NCBI GenBank assembly: GCA_022496185.1
Contig: WTXG01000040.1
Span: forward strand, 62,001 to 126,000
Reading direction: 5' to 3'
DNA from: Multifurca ochricompacta
Lineage: Eukaryota > Basidiomycota > Agaricomycetes > Russulales > Russulaceae
Length of the DNA: 64,000 nucleotides
Below the pieces are notes generated by a model. The model saw only the letters and a list, made by a program, of their open reading frames with translations, did no database searches and was not told the origin of the DNA. The translations under genes and the position numbers were made by a program. Below are positions 12,419 to 26,099 of the stretch, piece by piece. Position 1 is the stretch's first letter, and each line of letters begins with the position of its first letter.

Positions 12419-14973
12419 AAAAACTAACGGGGCGGAACTCCCTTCCCCTACCCCCTCTCTGTCCTAATTGATGATGATGATGACGCCAAGCGCACTGTGC
12501 CGTGGATAAGATGGATCTATTTGGTGTGCGCAAAGTATAATTAAACATCTAACAATGTTTTTTTTTTTTTTTTATACTACGCTTTTTTTGGAGTATATAT
12601 ATATATCTCTTTTTTTTTTTTTTTCTTGTATTAAGGTTGGTTTTTAAATGATGATGACGAGTCGACATCTTAAAAAAAAGCTGCTGATAATTTTTTCAAT
12701 TCAATTGGGGTCTTAAATTGAATTATTGACGACTCGGTTGCTGTAAGCTGCTACTCTCTACCCCTAGCGGTAGGGCGGGACAGGGCGGATGAACAAGCGG
12801 ACGGTGGGGAGGCGGCTCCCAAGTGGAGACAAGTGACAGTACGATTGGGGCCGCCCGTTTTAAAAAGAAAAAAAAAAAACCGCTTTGACTTTGACTTGTT
12901 TAAGGGGGTCAACCAAAAAAAAAAAAAAACATCTTCTTCAAATATAAAACGAGTAGAACATCCCCCATCTCCCATCTCCATCTCCATACATCTATCTATC
13001 TATCTATCTAATCTCGCGCAGCGTCAAATAAATAAATAAATAAATCCCAGGCACTGTTTGTTTGTTTGACGCCCGCTTTTTAAATTTTTTTTCGAAAAGG
13101 AAAAGGAAAGAGGAGGAGAGGAGAGAGAGAGGTACTAATGTGCTAGAAAAAGAATAATAATTTTTTTCTAAAATCTCGTTATTTACTAGTGCATCCGTTC
13201 AACTAAGGGTATTGTAAAAATTTCTTCTGGGGGGGATTACTTAAGTCCCCGAAGAGTTAGAACGGAACGGAACGGGGAAGAGGGAAGGGGAGAGACGGTA
13301 CCCAAAAAAAAAAAAAAAACGTCGTCATCGTCATTGATGAGCTCAGTGTGAACACGTTAAGTTGATGGGGGGGAAACCTCATTTTGGAAGACGTCATTTC
13401 GCAGATCCCCAAACGCACGCTCACACAAGCATACACAAGGGGGGTGGGGGATAGCCCACCTGAGCTGAGCACGAGACTCATTAGGGCGTCTGTACTAGTA
13501 CTAGTCTCTTTTCAACAGACAATTATGGGAAGGGGCGCGAGGTAAATAAAGCAAAGCAAAAAATTTGTCAACCCAGCAACCCCCACTTACTGGAAGTGGT
13601 TTCGAGGAACCAAAAGTTGCCCAAACCAAAGTTTTATCATTCCATTATTCTGAGGAAAGCTAACCAAAGCCTTCATCCAGGGGGGGGGGGCAACGAACTT
13701 TTGCGAAAAGATTAGATCTATCGGATCCATCGATCATCATTCTTTCTTTTTAGTTTGCTCTGTGTGTGTGGAGAGTGTGGGGGGGGAGGGGGAGGGGGAA
13801 GAAAGAGATGGCAAAGACGTCATAACATATACATACTTATTATTGTCATCATACCCCACACACTGGATAACCGTTGAGAAGCCGCGAAGAAGAATGTAAT
13901 GTAAAAATAAAATAAAAGGGGGACCCTCAATTCCTACTTTACGTGTTTCTTCTACAGTTCTTGACGGTTTGTGGGGAAGAAGAGCGAAGCTAACCGAAGC
14001 GAACCCCACTAACCGACCAAGTGGAATTGAAAGAAGTGGCGAGGCGAGAACTTGCTTGCTTGATGATGTATTCGATCGACGATTACATCACATACATACA
14101 TATATACATACATACACGCGCACACGCACACTCACACACACACCAACACGGGGTACCCATTATCCTTACGCAATATATTCAAATCCAATCAATTAAAAAG
14201 AAAGAGAGAAAAAAAAGAGAAAAGAATGAACGTCACACGGCCGAGACAAAAACACCCGGTCAATTACATCGTGACTTGCGTCAGCCGACCCCCGATCATT
14301 GACTGGCAAGAGTTAAGCCGTGCCGTTGCGATATGAGACGCCGGGACGGGGACAAACGGATGGGGGGGGAGGGGGGGGTTTCACACCCATGCATTAAAAC
14401 ATGCGTCTTTTTCCAACTTTTCCATATACACACACACATACATAAAAAATATCAGCAGTGGGGGGGGAGCAGTTGAGAGTTGAATCTACCTACCTAATTA
14501 TTGTGCCTTCATGTGAGGGGGACTTGGAAGGGGTAAATTAGCTCATTATTGAGCCACCTACCACACACAACCCGAATAAACGGGACGGGGACGGGGCCCG
14601 GGTTTGAGTTTTTTTTTTTTAGTTACACCTCACTGTCAGCTGATCTTGATGAAACTCACACATACAGAACCCGTGTTCAAATCACAGTACCAACTCACAC
14701 TATTTTTTTTTTTTTCTTTTTCTTTATCATGATGAAAATATCTTAGTACTCAACCCATCCCACCCTTCCTTCCCCGAAGAAACGGGGTGGTAGTGGTGGT
14801 GGTACGAAAGGGCGAAGTAGAAATGAAGCGCAAAATGACTGTGCCGTCACTCCCGGTGTTTCGAGTTACCTTTCTGTCGTGTGACGCAAAAAAAACATTG
14901 TTCCTTGAGCGGTTCCGAGTTCGAGGTTCGATTCGTTCGTTGGTGGGGGTGTGATGGGGAGTGTGTGTGTGCA

Positions 14974-15006
<33 letters not shown>

Positions 15007-18000
15007 GTTTGTGTGTCTGTGATGGAAGGTGATCCCTGGGGTTGATGGTTGATGAACGCGCCGGAGCAGCGCAGAAGAGGAACCCCGGAATGTCACTCAT
15101 TCTCCCCTTCGTATTCGTAGTTGATTCTAATTATTTTGCAGAGTAGCCTGGACAAAATGATAAAACGCATTTGGCGATGGCGATGATGATGATGATGATG
15201 ATGAACTGGCGTGTTGTCTGTTTCTTTTTCCTCCCAGGTCCCATAATCCAAACAAACAAAACAAAGAAACAAAATCCTTACGTGGCTTCAAATTCCTTTT
15301 TTTTTTGGCCCTTGGGGGTATTTATTTTTGGGTCTGGTTTGTTTACTGTTCTAGATTCATTCTCTCTCTAGTCCTTAGTCCATCAAATCAATCGATGATT
15401 CGAGACCGCGTAACTAACTGTGTGTGTGTGTGTGTGTACATGTAGTACTATATGGAGCCCTACAGGGGAGGGATACTATTTGCGTTTGCGTCACATGTCC
15501 TTGTGGGGGTTTTGTTTTTTCAAACGCAAACGATCCAGACCGACCGATGTGCCAACATTTTCACCACCACCATCAGAGGAGTGACCAAACACTTTATTAT
15601 CATGAAAAGGCTGTGAGCGGCCCAAAACAACGAAAAGAGAAAAACGCCCAAAACTGGCAGCTGAAGCTCCAGAGCACTGGGATATACCATCACACATCAT
15701 CACGCATCACGCATCACGCATCACACATCCACATCACAATTTGCTTGCTTTTGTTGTCTTGTCTTGTTTTGTTGTCTTATTATGATCATACATGAAAGAG
15801 AAGGAAGGTGGCTTATAATATAAAATGGTGTGGGCTGGCAGTGTCTATATACCGTTCTAATGAAGCCTGTAGTAGGTAGTTGTAGACAGGCATCGGACAC
15901 TGACTAAGGGATAGAGTTCATTCATTTATTCCGCTTTGTACGCAACACACACAAACACACACAAACTTTTTCGATCACACGTTTGGGTAAGTGCTTTTCC
16001 ATTTCCTATATATTTTTACGATCCTTTCCTTCCCTTCAGTGTGACTCTCCAAAGGTGTTTGCCTTAAAAAGCTTGCTTTGGGGGGGTGGGGGGGTGGGGG
16101 AAATGAAGACCCGTGTGTCTAAAAGTGTAAAAAAAAAAAAAAAAACGATCGTAGAGTAGAAGTAGAGAGAAAGAGATTCCCTTAAAACCCCCCTACTACT
16201 TTCTGGGGGTAAGTCGGACGCGAGGGATGTTAATCCGAACGAACGAGAGTGAGACAAGGTTTTTTTTTTTTTTTGTGTGGCAGATCATTGAAAACTAACA
16301 AGCGCAAAGATAAAAGGGGGGAAACAAAACACATCGATAACCTTTGCGCGCACGGGAGACGATTTTTAGAATTAAAAAAAAAAAAAAAAAAATACATTTT
16401 AGTATATAGTGTGAAGTGGTGATGATTGAACCCAAGAAGGAGGAGCGGTTTCACTCGCTTCGCTTCGCTCTCAATCGGCACCCAAAAATAAAAAAAGATA
16501 ACGATAGACTTCAAAAACTAAAATGGTTTTACATTATGTATGTGTGGGGTAGTAGTAGTAGTAGTAGTAGTAGTAGCAGGGATAATGGCGAAATTCCCGC
16601 AACAAGCGCTGTTGAATAGCAAAATCTACGCAAAACCACCTCACACCCCCACTCATCTCCATCCCCCGTCTCCATCTCCATCATCTCCAAAGAAATGTAC
16701 TTCTAAAATACCCGTCTTGGGGGGGGTACGTACGTACGTACGTATATGTGTGTGTGTATATATATGTGCAAATAGAACATCATATATCATCATTGAAAGT
16801 GAGAAGTACTAAGTAGAGTTAGAGGACCAAGAATACAAGCAAGCAATGAGGAGCGAGACGGTGGACGTTTTCACACGTAAATGTCGTATTTGCCCCTCTC
16901 CCCCCCCCCCCTCCCGCTCGTCCCCCCTGCCACACGTAAAAACTACAACCTGAAAATTGGCATTCAGGCCCCCCCTCAACAACGTGCCCGAAACCTAGGG
17001 GGGGGGGGGGGGGAAACAGAATGCGTCATCCCGCCACAAACCTGGGGGAGGTAAGAAAGCACTTCTTTTGATCACAGGCATCATCCTTCGGGGGCGCCAA
17101 AAAAAAAAAAAAAAATCTTCATCATTTCTCGTGAAAAAAAAAAAAAACGAACCAGGAATCGAACCATCAAAGCGGGGGGGGGGGGGGGGGGAAAGGGGAA
17201 CAAGACCCAAAGGGTGGCCACACACACAAAAAAAATACCATGAGGGGAGGGGCGACCAAAGACGCGCGGAATGTGATCATGCGGTGGGCGCTGAGCGTGT
17301 GTAGGGGGACCAAGTGTGGGTCATTGAGAATGGACGAAGTAAAAGAAATCGTTGCGTGGCTTGACAAATGAACAAGTACTTGGTGTGGATTATTACAGTT
17401 GTCTTCAGATGGGGGGAGGGAGGGAGGGGGGTTTGAACAGGATGTTGCAGTTTGTCGTCTAAAGTTTTGTTGGGAGGAAACTTCATAGCCATGTCCGGTG
17501 ATACGACAGCGTGAGAGGAAAAGCCATAGCTCGCAAGGTGTCTTCGTATAAACACACAGCGCTCACGCGCCGCCACCGCCGCCGCAGTCGTAGTTCAACG
17601 TCATGAGATATAGAGAAAATATCGAAGAAACCTCAGCCCATAAAATAAATATGTTGACATTGGTGTGGAATTTGTTGAAAAAAAAAAAACGTTTCTTTTT
17701 TTTGAGAACCACAAAGTGAGACATTTTGGCTCATGACTTGGGCAAGTAGTTAGACGGAAAAGAGGAAATTGACACCAAGGCACTGACTAAGGGGTCCAAC
17801 TCGTTGAAAAAAAAAAGAATATAAGGGTCTGGTGATGATGATTGCTCAACGTGCCTCAAGAAACGCATTCGTTATTTGCCCCATCTAGGGAGACTGATTG
17901 CTCCATGCCAGAACACCGGCACCTTAAAGCTTCCACCCTGCATGTTATTCCACATGCTCACAGTGCCTGACGCTCTTGTAGAAGGGTCATACTGTTCATT

Positions 18001-20238
18001 GTCCGTGTAATACGCCGACTGTATTTTTTCCGAGAGGGGGGGGGAAAGGGATTTACGAAATGAGAGAGAGCCGTTCGCCATTCGTCTTGTTAAGCCTTTA
18101 TGTTATTAAAGAATAGGGTGTGTGTGGTGGAATCGGACCGAAATCAACTTGATGTTTGTGCATAGGACGCATGGGGAAGCTACAACAACCCCGCTTCACC
18201 TTTCACCCCCCCCCCTCCCTCACAAAACTCCGTAGCGGGAATGAGAAGCAGACACGTTCAAGTTTAGGAAAAGGGAAGTGAGGGTTGGTTGGTTGAGGGT
18301 GGTGGAGGTGGGTTACGTAAACCCTCAAGCTAAAGGACGACCAGGATCCTTAGTGAGGTTGGACGAAACGATACCAGGAAGGGGCGCGACCCAATATTCG
18401 ATCTTATTTGATGGGAGGAGGCACTAGAGTTATCCGCAGGATGGGGAGAGGTTCGCCAACTCTAGAACTAGAACTAGAACTAGCCAAGTAAAGGTGAGCA
18501 CCATGTCTGGGATTGGGGATTGGGGGGGTTGGGGGGGGGCGCTCTATTATCAAGTGCTTTCAATATAAGGAATATCCACAATATACGAGTGACTTCTTTG
18601 ATGAATATAATGCTTCGTGCAGTGTGGCGGCGATGACGTCGACTGCGGGTAAGGGAAAGATTGAATTTGTGAAAGGGTAATGGATGAACCGTGGGATGCG
18701 GTCAAGGGTCCGGACGAGTAAATTTATTTTTGGGCTTCACACAAAAAAAGTGTGGTACTCATATGCGGCGTGTTGGTGTTAATGTATATTGTCTGCATTT
18801 GAGTGTACCGGAAATTGTCAGGTAGTAAGCTGGTAAGCACCGCTTCAGGAACTGTGTTGAACATCGCCCTTTTCCGATTAAAGGGTAGAGAGTCTAGAGT
18901 AAGTAAGGCGGTACCAACACAAAGTATTAGGGGGGATAGCGGCGGCTGTAAAAAAAGTCGATAATATGGGGGAGAGAGGAGGGAGGAACAAGGAGCAAAA
19001 AAAGCGCAAGGGAAGGGTAACCGAATGTGAGTGGCGTAGTGTTCGGGTGAGGTCACTTGAATACACATACAAAGAAGCCGAGGGCGAATCCCCGAATTCG
19101 CGGGTTTTTCCTCTGGCGTAAAACTTGACTTCACCTTTCACTCATGACCCGTACCTGTGTGTGCGTGGGGGGGGGGGCTAAACATTAATTCGGTATTGGC
19201 AGTTCCGTGTATCGGAACGCCCTCGGGCAATGCGTGCAAGGGAGCGAGATGGTCCGTGAATCCCGTTGTTCATCATTGGAAGAGCCGAAGTTGGAAAATG
19301 CTGACCGGTAGAGTTGCGATTCAGGATTAGGTTTAACCCATGGGAGGTAAAAATGGATCCATGACGGCTTTTACTTTTTGTTAATGAGGAGAATATGCGG
19401 TTGTCACGGCGTTGTGTCCGGCTGGTCTGTCTGGTGTCTTTGAGGGAGTTGTGTTTGGTGTGTTTGGTATATTTTTTGTTTTTGTGTTTTGAAAACACGT
19501 GCACGTGCACGACGAACTAGTGAAGGGGGACGGACCGGAGCCAAGTAGTAAACAATAAAGTTTATGTATGTTTATGTGTGTTTATTTATGAGGTCCGGGG
19601 GTCGTCGGTAAATATCGGGGAAGGACAAGATTGTCATGGAGATAAATAAACCTTTTCTCTCTCCATATCTCTTGTATCGGACAGACAAGATCTTTTCAGA
19701 CAAGAGTCTGGAAATTGAATGGAGAGAATGGAGAAAAGAGAAAAAGAAAAAGAAAAAGAAAGAAGGGATGGGATAAGGGACTAAGGGGATGGGATGGAAT
19801 CAAGGGGAGATCTGACGATCCCGTGTTCAAAGATCTGGGGTTCATCACCTAATTTGGATTTTACATCCGCGCTTTTTTATTAAATTACAATGAGCTGAGC
19901 TGAGCTGAGCTGAGAAAAATTCGCCCTTTCTTTTTCCCCCTCCTTTTCTGTTCTGTTCTGTAGCAACTGGTAACTGGTAACTGTAAACCTCTCTCAAGCT
20001 CTCTCTCCTCACTTAATTTTTTGTTTTTTGTTTTTTTTGACATTGACGTTTTGACGCAATTATCTGTAAGTCTTTTTCTAAAAACATATTCGGCGCAGAG
20101 AAGCTCACCGAATCGAGGGCGGTACAGATTTCACCTGCCTCGTGGTCGTTAGAAAGTCGACTGAAAAAGACAGGCCTATCACACGCGTCTGGCCTCGCCA
20201 ACGTCCTGTCAACAGGCTGTGCGGCTATTTCGTCCTAA
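12419..20238. other. 7.8-kb gene-poor, microsatellite-dense spacer
   Basis: I find no gene I would support. The stretch is full of simple repeats: T-runs of 12–18 (12559, 12610, 16260), A-runs (12915, 13302, 16130, 16375), and CA/TACA tracts (14085–14145). There are also GT tracts (14955–15010, 15421–15437), a GTA array (16550–16576), CGTA units (16727–16744) and G-runs of 16 or more (16999, 17175). Part of the right end (about 19900–20238) is probably promoter and 5' UTR of the gene at 20239. Small ORFs here are short and low-complexity. Confidence 0.6.
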
Positions 20239-21814
20239 ATGGATCAACATCCACATCGTTCGCGTTCCAGTTCGCGGTCTGAACTTCTCAACCCTCCCGC
20301 GTCTATTCCTGACCCTCAAAAGGCCCACAACTCATCGCTCAGCAGTGCTGCTGCCTACACGCCTCCTCCTCCTTCTCCTCCGTTTGCATCTGCATCTATA
20401 TCTGCATCTGCACATCCATCTTCATCTCCCTCTAGCCACAAACACCCGGCTCTTTCTTCAACTCCGCAAAGCAACGAGGCAAACGCCCTTTCTCCTCCCC
20501 ACTATATTACCTCCTCCCCTTCAACCCCTCGTCGCCCCTCTTCCTCTGTCCTCTCATCTCCCTTCTTAGTCCTTTCATCTCCCGTACTTCCCACATTAAC
20601 AACAATGTCCTCCCAAGTACTCATCCCTCTCCCAGCACCTCAAAGTCCACCTTTTCATGACCAAGTACGACCTTCATCCCGCTCAGAACGTCTCCTCCGC
20701 GAGACTCTTAGGCGTGACCGTGCCGCTTCCCTCTCCCCTCGTTCTCGCATGCGCCGCCCAGAGTCCCGCTCTGGTCGTGTAGCGAGTACCTCTGGCGAGA
20801 TGTTCCATTGCGCATGTACAGACAGCGACGATGAAGGAGATCAGGCTCATGATGCCCCTTTACATGTCTCACTTCTTTTTGCCAACCTTCCTGAGCACCA
20901 GCAGAAGCGCCCACTACCGCTTCAGCGTGCTGCCAAAAGCTCCGCGGACGTCCAGTTTCTTTCCCGTCGTGATCTGAGGGAGAAGGAGCCTATCCCTCCT
21001 CTCGTTAAACTCAGCTCTTCACATCGCCGCTCCGTGCCGCAAACCCGTCCAGAGATTTACCTTCATGGTGGCGCACCCATTTTACAAGCGCACGACCACC
21101 GACGAGATCATGATTCAACTAGGAGTTCCCCAGAGGTATGCACCCGTTTAGCAATACACTTTTTTTCTGCCTTTTCTCTGGTTCTTTCACGCTTTTTCCC
21201 CGAGTCCTTTACCCCATTTAATCTCGTCCATCTTACCCCCCCTCCCTCCCCTCCCTCCCTCCCCCTTTGTTTCGTCCTTCCGTACTCGTCTTCCATTTTC
21301 CCATTTAGGCTTTTTTTTATTTTATTTTTTATTTTTAAGGAGCTCTTTCCACATGTGTGCTGACCTATCACGTTTCATCCCTCAGTCATCGTCCCTTCCT
21401 TCTCCCACGTCCTCTCATCGCCAGCCATTAACACCTTCACCGTCACCTTCGCCGCCATCTTATGCTGCCCTTCCAGAAACACCGTCACGTATGGCAAATA
21501 CCCGTAAATACGCACGAGATCACACTCACCGTCCCACGACCGTACCGCTACCTTTAAATTCCCACCAACCCTTACACCCCCATTCCCACGGGCATGGACA
21601 GCCGGCGACGCCACCGCCGACACCACCGGCGTTCGATGCACGTGGTGCCGCGGCCAAGCTGCGCACGATAGACGGTTACGTCTCTTTTGCAAACGTTGAG
21701 GGGCTCGGCGCTCCACCTGGTGTGGATGAGGATGCAACTGAAGAAGATAAACGCCGTGGGTCTTGGTGGCCGTGGCGTGGGCACTCGCGTAGCGGAAGTC
21801 TCACTGCGACATGA
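20239..21814 (+). CDS. Ser/Pro-rich protein of unknown function, two exons
   Basis: Exon 1 (20239–21135) and exon 2 (21386–21814) flank a 250-bp intron that starts GTATGC and ends CTCAG. The protein has about 441 residues. After a Ser/Pro/Ala-rich N-terminus there is a block RLLRETLRRDRAASLSPRSR followed by STSGEMFHCACTDSDDEGDQ, then HVSLLFANLPEHQQKRPLPL and FLSRRDLREKEPIPPLVKL. Exon 2 ends with FDARGAAAKLRTIDGYVSFA, NVEGLGAPPGVDE and a Trp/Arg-rich tail. These blocks are clearly non-random and look like a conserved Agaricomycete family, but I do not know its function. An internal ATG (MSSQVLIPLP, about 20605) could be an alternative start. It stands alone between two microsatellite-rich spacers. 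Confidence 0.75.
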
Positions 21815-24800
21815 GCCTGGTTTGGCTTTCCCTCTTCTCAGGCAAAGACTGTATGTTATTATGGGCTTCCCTGACACTTCATTCATTTCTCTTCCTTCCT
21901 TCCTTCCTTCCTTCCTTCCTACTCCTTCGCATACACCCCATATACACACACACATACATACACACATACATACACAACACACATCATGGTTCTGCACAAC
22001 CCACGTACGCTGAAAAAATGGTTTTTGTTTTTGTTTTTTTTTTTTGACAGGCTTGCCATGCCATGCCATGCAAGACAAGACAGGGCTTTTAACAAGTAAC
22101 AGTACCGATTAACGGTTTATTTTTTTTTTTTGATACGTCCCTCTCATCGAACGCCATGTTCCTATCCACGTTTTTTAATGCAATGTCACGGCATATCATC
22201 ATATACTCTTTGTGTAATGTGAGTCTGATATGGCCCCTGCCAGTGAGTGGTCGATCATTGAGCTGGCTATTCAAGCAACAGAAAACACCTTTCTTTCCCC
22301 TTTGGCTTTCTCATTCAGCTTCTATATAAGTCCATCTCCCTCCCTCCCCCCCCTTAGCTAAACTCCACCACCGTCCGTACTTGCGATGATCGGGATCATC
22401 TGAACTTGCTTTGATTAAATGCTCCCGCGTACGCATGCCCACACATAAGTGTGGTGTGATATCCCACCGGGGTCATGCAATTGCATGATATGATATCTAA
22501 TGACTCCGGCGCAGATTTTTTTTTCAATGGGAGGGGGGGTCGAAGCTCATCGACGAACACGTCTATCCATCCATCCATCCATCCATCTATCTATCTATGC
22601 ACACGCCCCTACCCCCAGGTTTTTATTCGGATGGTTCGGAGGCATGTAGCCGGTATTCGTATGGCCATGCATTGCAAAATCGATAATGGGTGTGGGTTTA
22701 TTGATTGATTTTTGGGGGGACGATTCTTGAAATGTGTAATAGTAGGTTGATACAGTATGAGAGATACGGATATGAGATAAGAGCTTGTGAGGAAGAGAGG
22801 GAAGAGAGGGAAGAGAGGGAAGAGGGGTTAAACTGGGTTTTTTTTTTTTTGAGACAGCTCTAGGCCACTTAGGAGATTAGGAGAGAGAGGAGATATACAG
22901 TACAGACCAGACACACAGACCAGGCGTACCTCATGCCCCGGCCCGTAGTAGCATAGAAAGAAGAGAAGAATTCCAAAGCGCTGTGCTGTGCATGCACTCG
23001 TGACGCCCGTGATGAGATAGCCAAGGAAGAGGAAGGAGAAGAAGAAAATCGAAATCGATTATGTGCAATTGTATTGTATCGTGCAATACCAACCGAATGG
23101 GGAGGAGGACCAAGCGAGAGCGAGAACAAAAACAAAAAACCAACAAAAATTAATTCCGAAAAGAATAAAATAAATAAATAAAAAGAAATGGAAAAAAAAA
23201 AAGGTTTGGGCGCATCAACACCACCTACATACCTTTGAAGTATAATGCGTAAAGTAGTAAGGTACCTACAAGGCAAGGCACTTATAATAAATGAAAATGA
23301 CATGACATGACATGACAACTGGGGCATCATCATGATTGTGGATAAAACCCCCCCCCCCCTTGCCAGTTGAATCGGACAGGTTATGCATCGCATCACATCC
23401 GAGTCCCCTGCTATGGGGTACAACCAGTAGGGAGAGCATAAAATGCTTGGCAGATTGACTGACTTGTCTGCCTTCCTCTCAAACGTAAAATGGAGCACTG
23501 TCAATTCGTTGCATGAGCTACGTATTCTGATATTTCATTCCAGAGGAGGGGACGTCCCTTCCTAACGCGGGTACAGTAAGGGACCTTCCAGTGTCAGTGT
23601 CAGTGTCAGTGTCAGTCACACTCTCTCCCACTGGGTCATTCATCCCATTGTGCCATGCTCAACACACAGTGTTGAGAGGGGGTCAAGTGTGGATTCTTCT
23701 TTTCGAACTTTTTTTTTTTTGTTTTTTGGTTCCACTTTCTCTCTTACTCTTACTGGCTTGGGTAGTCCCTTCAGCAGGGGGATGTGTACGGGTGACGACG
23801 GTATGTACGCTCCTGATCATGTCCGCCTTATTGGTTTGGTTTGGTGTGTTATTTTCACGGCATATGCATGCTAGGCACGTAGTTGTGTTTCTATCTTTTC
23901 GCATCCTTCATTTCTATTCTTCATTCAGGTTCAGGTTTCTTGCAGGCGTTAAAGTAAGTGCGTGTGTGTGTGTGGGAATGGGGAGAAGAAGGGACCCTCC
24001 GCCCTTCCTCCCTCCCTCTCTCTCTCTCTTCTCTCTCTTCGGCTACCTCATCGGCCACGACGAAGAACGCGTAAGCAAGCGGTGGCGGTGTGAGAGCGGC
24101 GCCAAACGGGTTCCCCCATGCAAATGTCATTGGAACAGTTGGGGGGGAGGAAGTCGGAATTGAGGAGTGGTTCAGCCAGCTCAACAACCTTCGAATTCAT
24201 TCCTACCCCCCCCCCCTCTCCCCTTCCATAATATAACTTTTAAGTTATCGCTTGTGGGGAGACCCGATTTCCTTTTAATTCGCGGCTGTAGCGCTCCGAG
24301 TCACTCCGTCGTTCGGAAAGCATCCGCCCTCATCCACATGCTTAGATACATTGATGATGGCTGGAACTTGTTGCAATGTGATGAATCCGTTTCCATTTCT
24401 CCCATTTCCGCCAAAAAAAAAAAAAAGAAAAAAAGAAAAGATAGTGTACGTGCTTGCGTGCGTTGTCAGTAAGGGGTGCGGCACTTGTACGTATACGTTT
24501 TTTTGGCCTCCCTTTCCTTCCATCATATCATGTTTTCCTTCACGCATCCGGGTTCAAGTTGCAACGCCGTGTTGCCCCATCGCATATATATGTATTTGAA
24601 TGTTCTTATCTTGCGAACCCCCGTCCTGCCTCCCCTCCATCCATCCGATCAAGTCGGCTCGGAAAAAAACGTTGTGTTTGAGTTGCTCGCTGGAGTAACG
24701 AGAGCCAGAGCATTCCCTCCTTCACCTCCCCCACACAACCATGATACGGAAGTGCGCGTGTGGTGTGGTCATGATCTCTCACGAGTAGTCGGCATTCTTA

Positions 24801-25200
24801 CGTCCGGAAGAACGCCCGCTCCGGATTCCCTTCTCTTCCTTCCTTCCTTCCCCTCGAGATCTTCCTCGCCTCATCTTTTCTCCCCTTCTTGCATGTCTAG
24901 CCACGTATGAACGCGTGGAGTTGTTGTTTTTGCCTTCAAGGAAAATTTTTATGAGGGATGGAAATCCTTCATTTTTCGGGATGGATGGGTAGGACCTTCC
25001 ATATTCGGTTTCACCTTGACTGTAATCTAGGGTCGGATCCAGCCAGCTGGACAGACAGAAGATAGGGAATGCAGATGGAAGGGCAGAATGGAGACGGCAA
25101 GCTACTTTTTACTTTTTTGTTTTCTTTTACGAATGGATGGAAACCGGTCAAGTCGCTCACTCTGACCTCTGGGGGGGGGGGCCTCTAGCTTCGAATGAAA
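21815..25200. other. Microsatellite-rich spacer without a supported gene
   Basis: The segment holds simple repeats: a CTTCCTTCC array (about 21891–21928), ACACATACATAC (21948–21975), and ATCC/ATCT arrays (22566–22596). It also has a GGAAGAGAG array (22790–22825), four CAGTGT units (23593–23616) and several poly-T/A/C runs. A 211-codon open frame on the minus strand (22869–23504) is rich in Phe/Ser/Leu and shows no domain, so I do not call it. Parts near 21815–22300 may be 3' UTR. Confidence 0.5.
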
Positions 25201-25241
25201 ATCATGGTCATCTTCTTCTCAACGTAGGAGTTTGAAAACCT

Positions 25242-26099
25242 TTGGTTCTACGCGACAATCTTCTAATTCACCAATCAAGGGTCGTCATGGGTAGGGGAGT
25301 GGAGTGTCGTTGGTGCCTATTTGCTTCCGAAAAGCTGCCGCCTTTCTTGGGTCTTCAAAGTAGTTCGCTACTCGCGCTGAACTTTTCCTTATTCCCAAAA
25401 AGGGGGGCCCCACGCGGGCCTAGCGCGCTATACGCTGAAGATGGTGCTCCTTTGCTATTCAAATATCCCGCCAGAATAATAATTGCGCCCACTCTTTTGC
25501 CTAAAGGAACATTGGAAGGAGGAGCTTGGGTTGCGTACCAAGATATGGCAACTTTGAGCCCTCACACTTTGGTCAATTCAGTTACTATCCAAAAACATAG
25601 CATTCGGGGGGGGGGGGGGGGGTGAGTTCAACTTTTCAATCAAACTTTTTCAGCAGCGCCTTGGGTTTGTTTTGGTTCACCTGATCTGGCTTACCTTAAA
25701 TAGTTCTGTGCGATGGGTGCATTGTTCCCTCCCCCCGGGATGGGAAATGAGGCGTTGGTTCAGTCGACTTCCGAGACTCGTGGGGGAGAGTCGGGCGCAG
25801 GTCCTATTAAGAAGAAAGCCCGATACGGTGCGGCCATCCCGACCGCAATCGGATGTGAGACCGACTTCTTTCGCAATCTTACCTCCGTTCATGGTTTTGG
25901 CTTCTCAAGAGTCGTAGGGCGCAGTAACCTCAAGTTGCTCCACGCGGCGGACAGGTGGACCACTTTGCCAATTAGTCCTACATATACCGAGGCGTTAGGA
26001 ACAACACCATACAAAGGTACTTACGAACAGTTATCGGTCTTATTACTAATCTTTTTTATTTTTTTATTTTTATTTTTATTTTATATTTTTATGGTCTGA
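25242..26099 (+). other. Unidentified coding-like region, possibly a multi-exon gene or relic
   Basis: Two open stretches on the plus strand look protein-like rather than low-complexity. The first contains SALYAEDGAPLLFKYPARII and GTLEGGAWVAYQDMATLSP. It ends at a run of 17 G followed by GTGAGT, which could be a splice donor. The second (from about 25713) contains MGALFPPPGMGNEALV, IKKKARYGAAIPTAIGCETD and FFRNLTSVHGFGFSRVVGRS. I cannot connect them into one confident gene and do not recognise the family. It may be a degraded gene or an insertion of foreign DNA. Confidence 0.3.

Noticed and set aside
14085..16760. Short repeated units as a CRISPR array
   Set aside because: These are plain microsatellites without spacers, in a eukaryotic genome.
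17140..17170. GGTTCGATTCCTGGTTC on the minus strand, like a tRNA T arm
   Set aside because: The stem does not pair properly and no D or acceptor stem lies nearby.
17872..18081. 69-codon minus-strand ORF containing SGTVSMWNNMQGGSFKVPVF
   Set aside because: The phrase looks protein-like, but it is short and isolated and crosses a G-run; no partner exons were found.
22869..23504. 211-codon minus-strand open frame
   Set aside because: Phe/Ser/Leu-rich with no domain, crossing homopolymers and simple repeats; likely chance.
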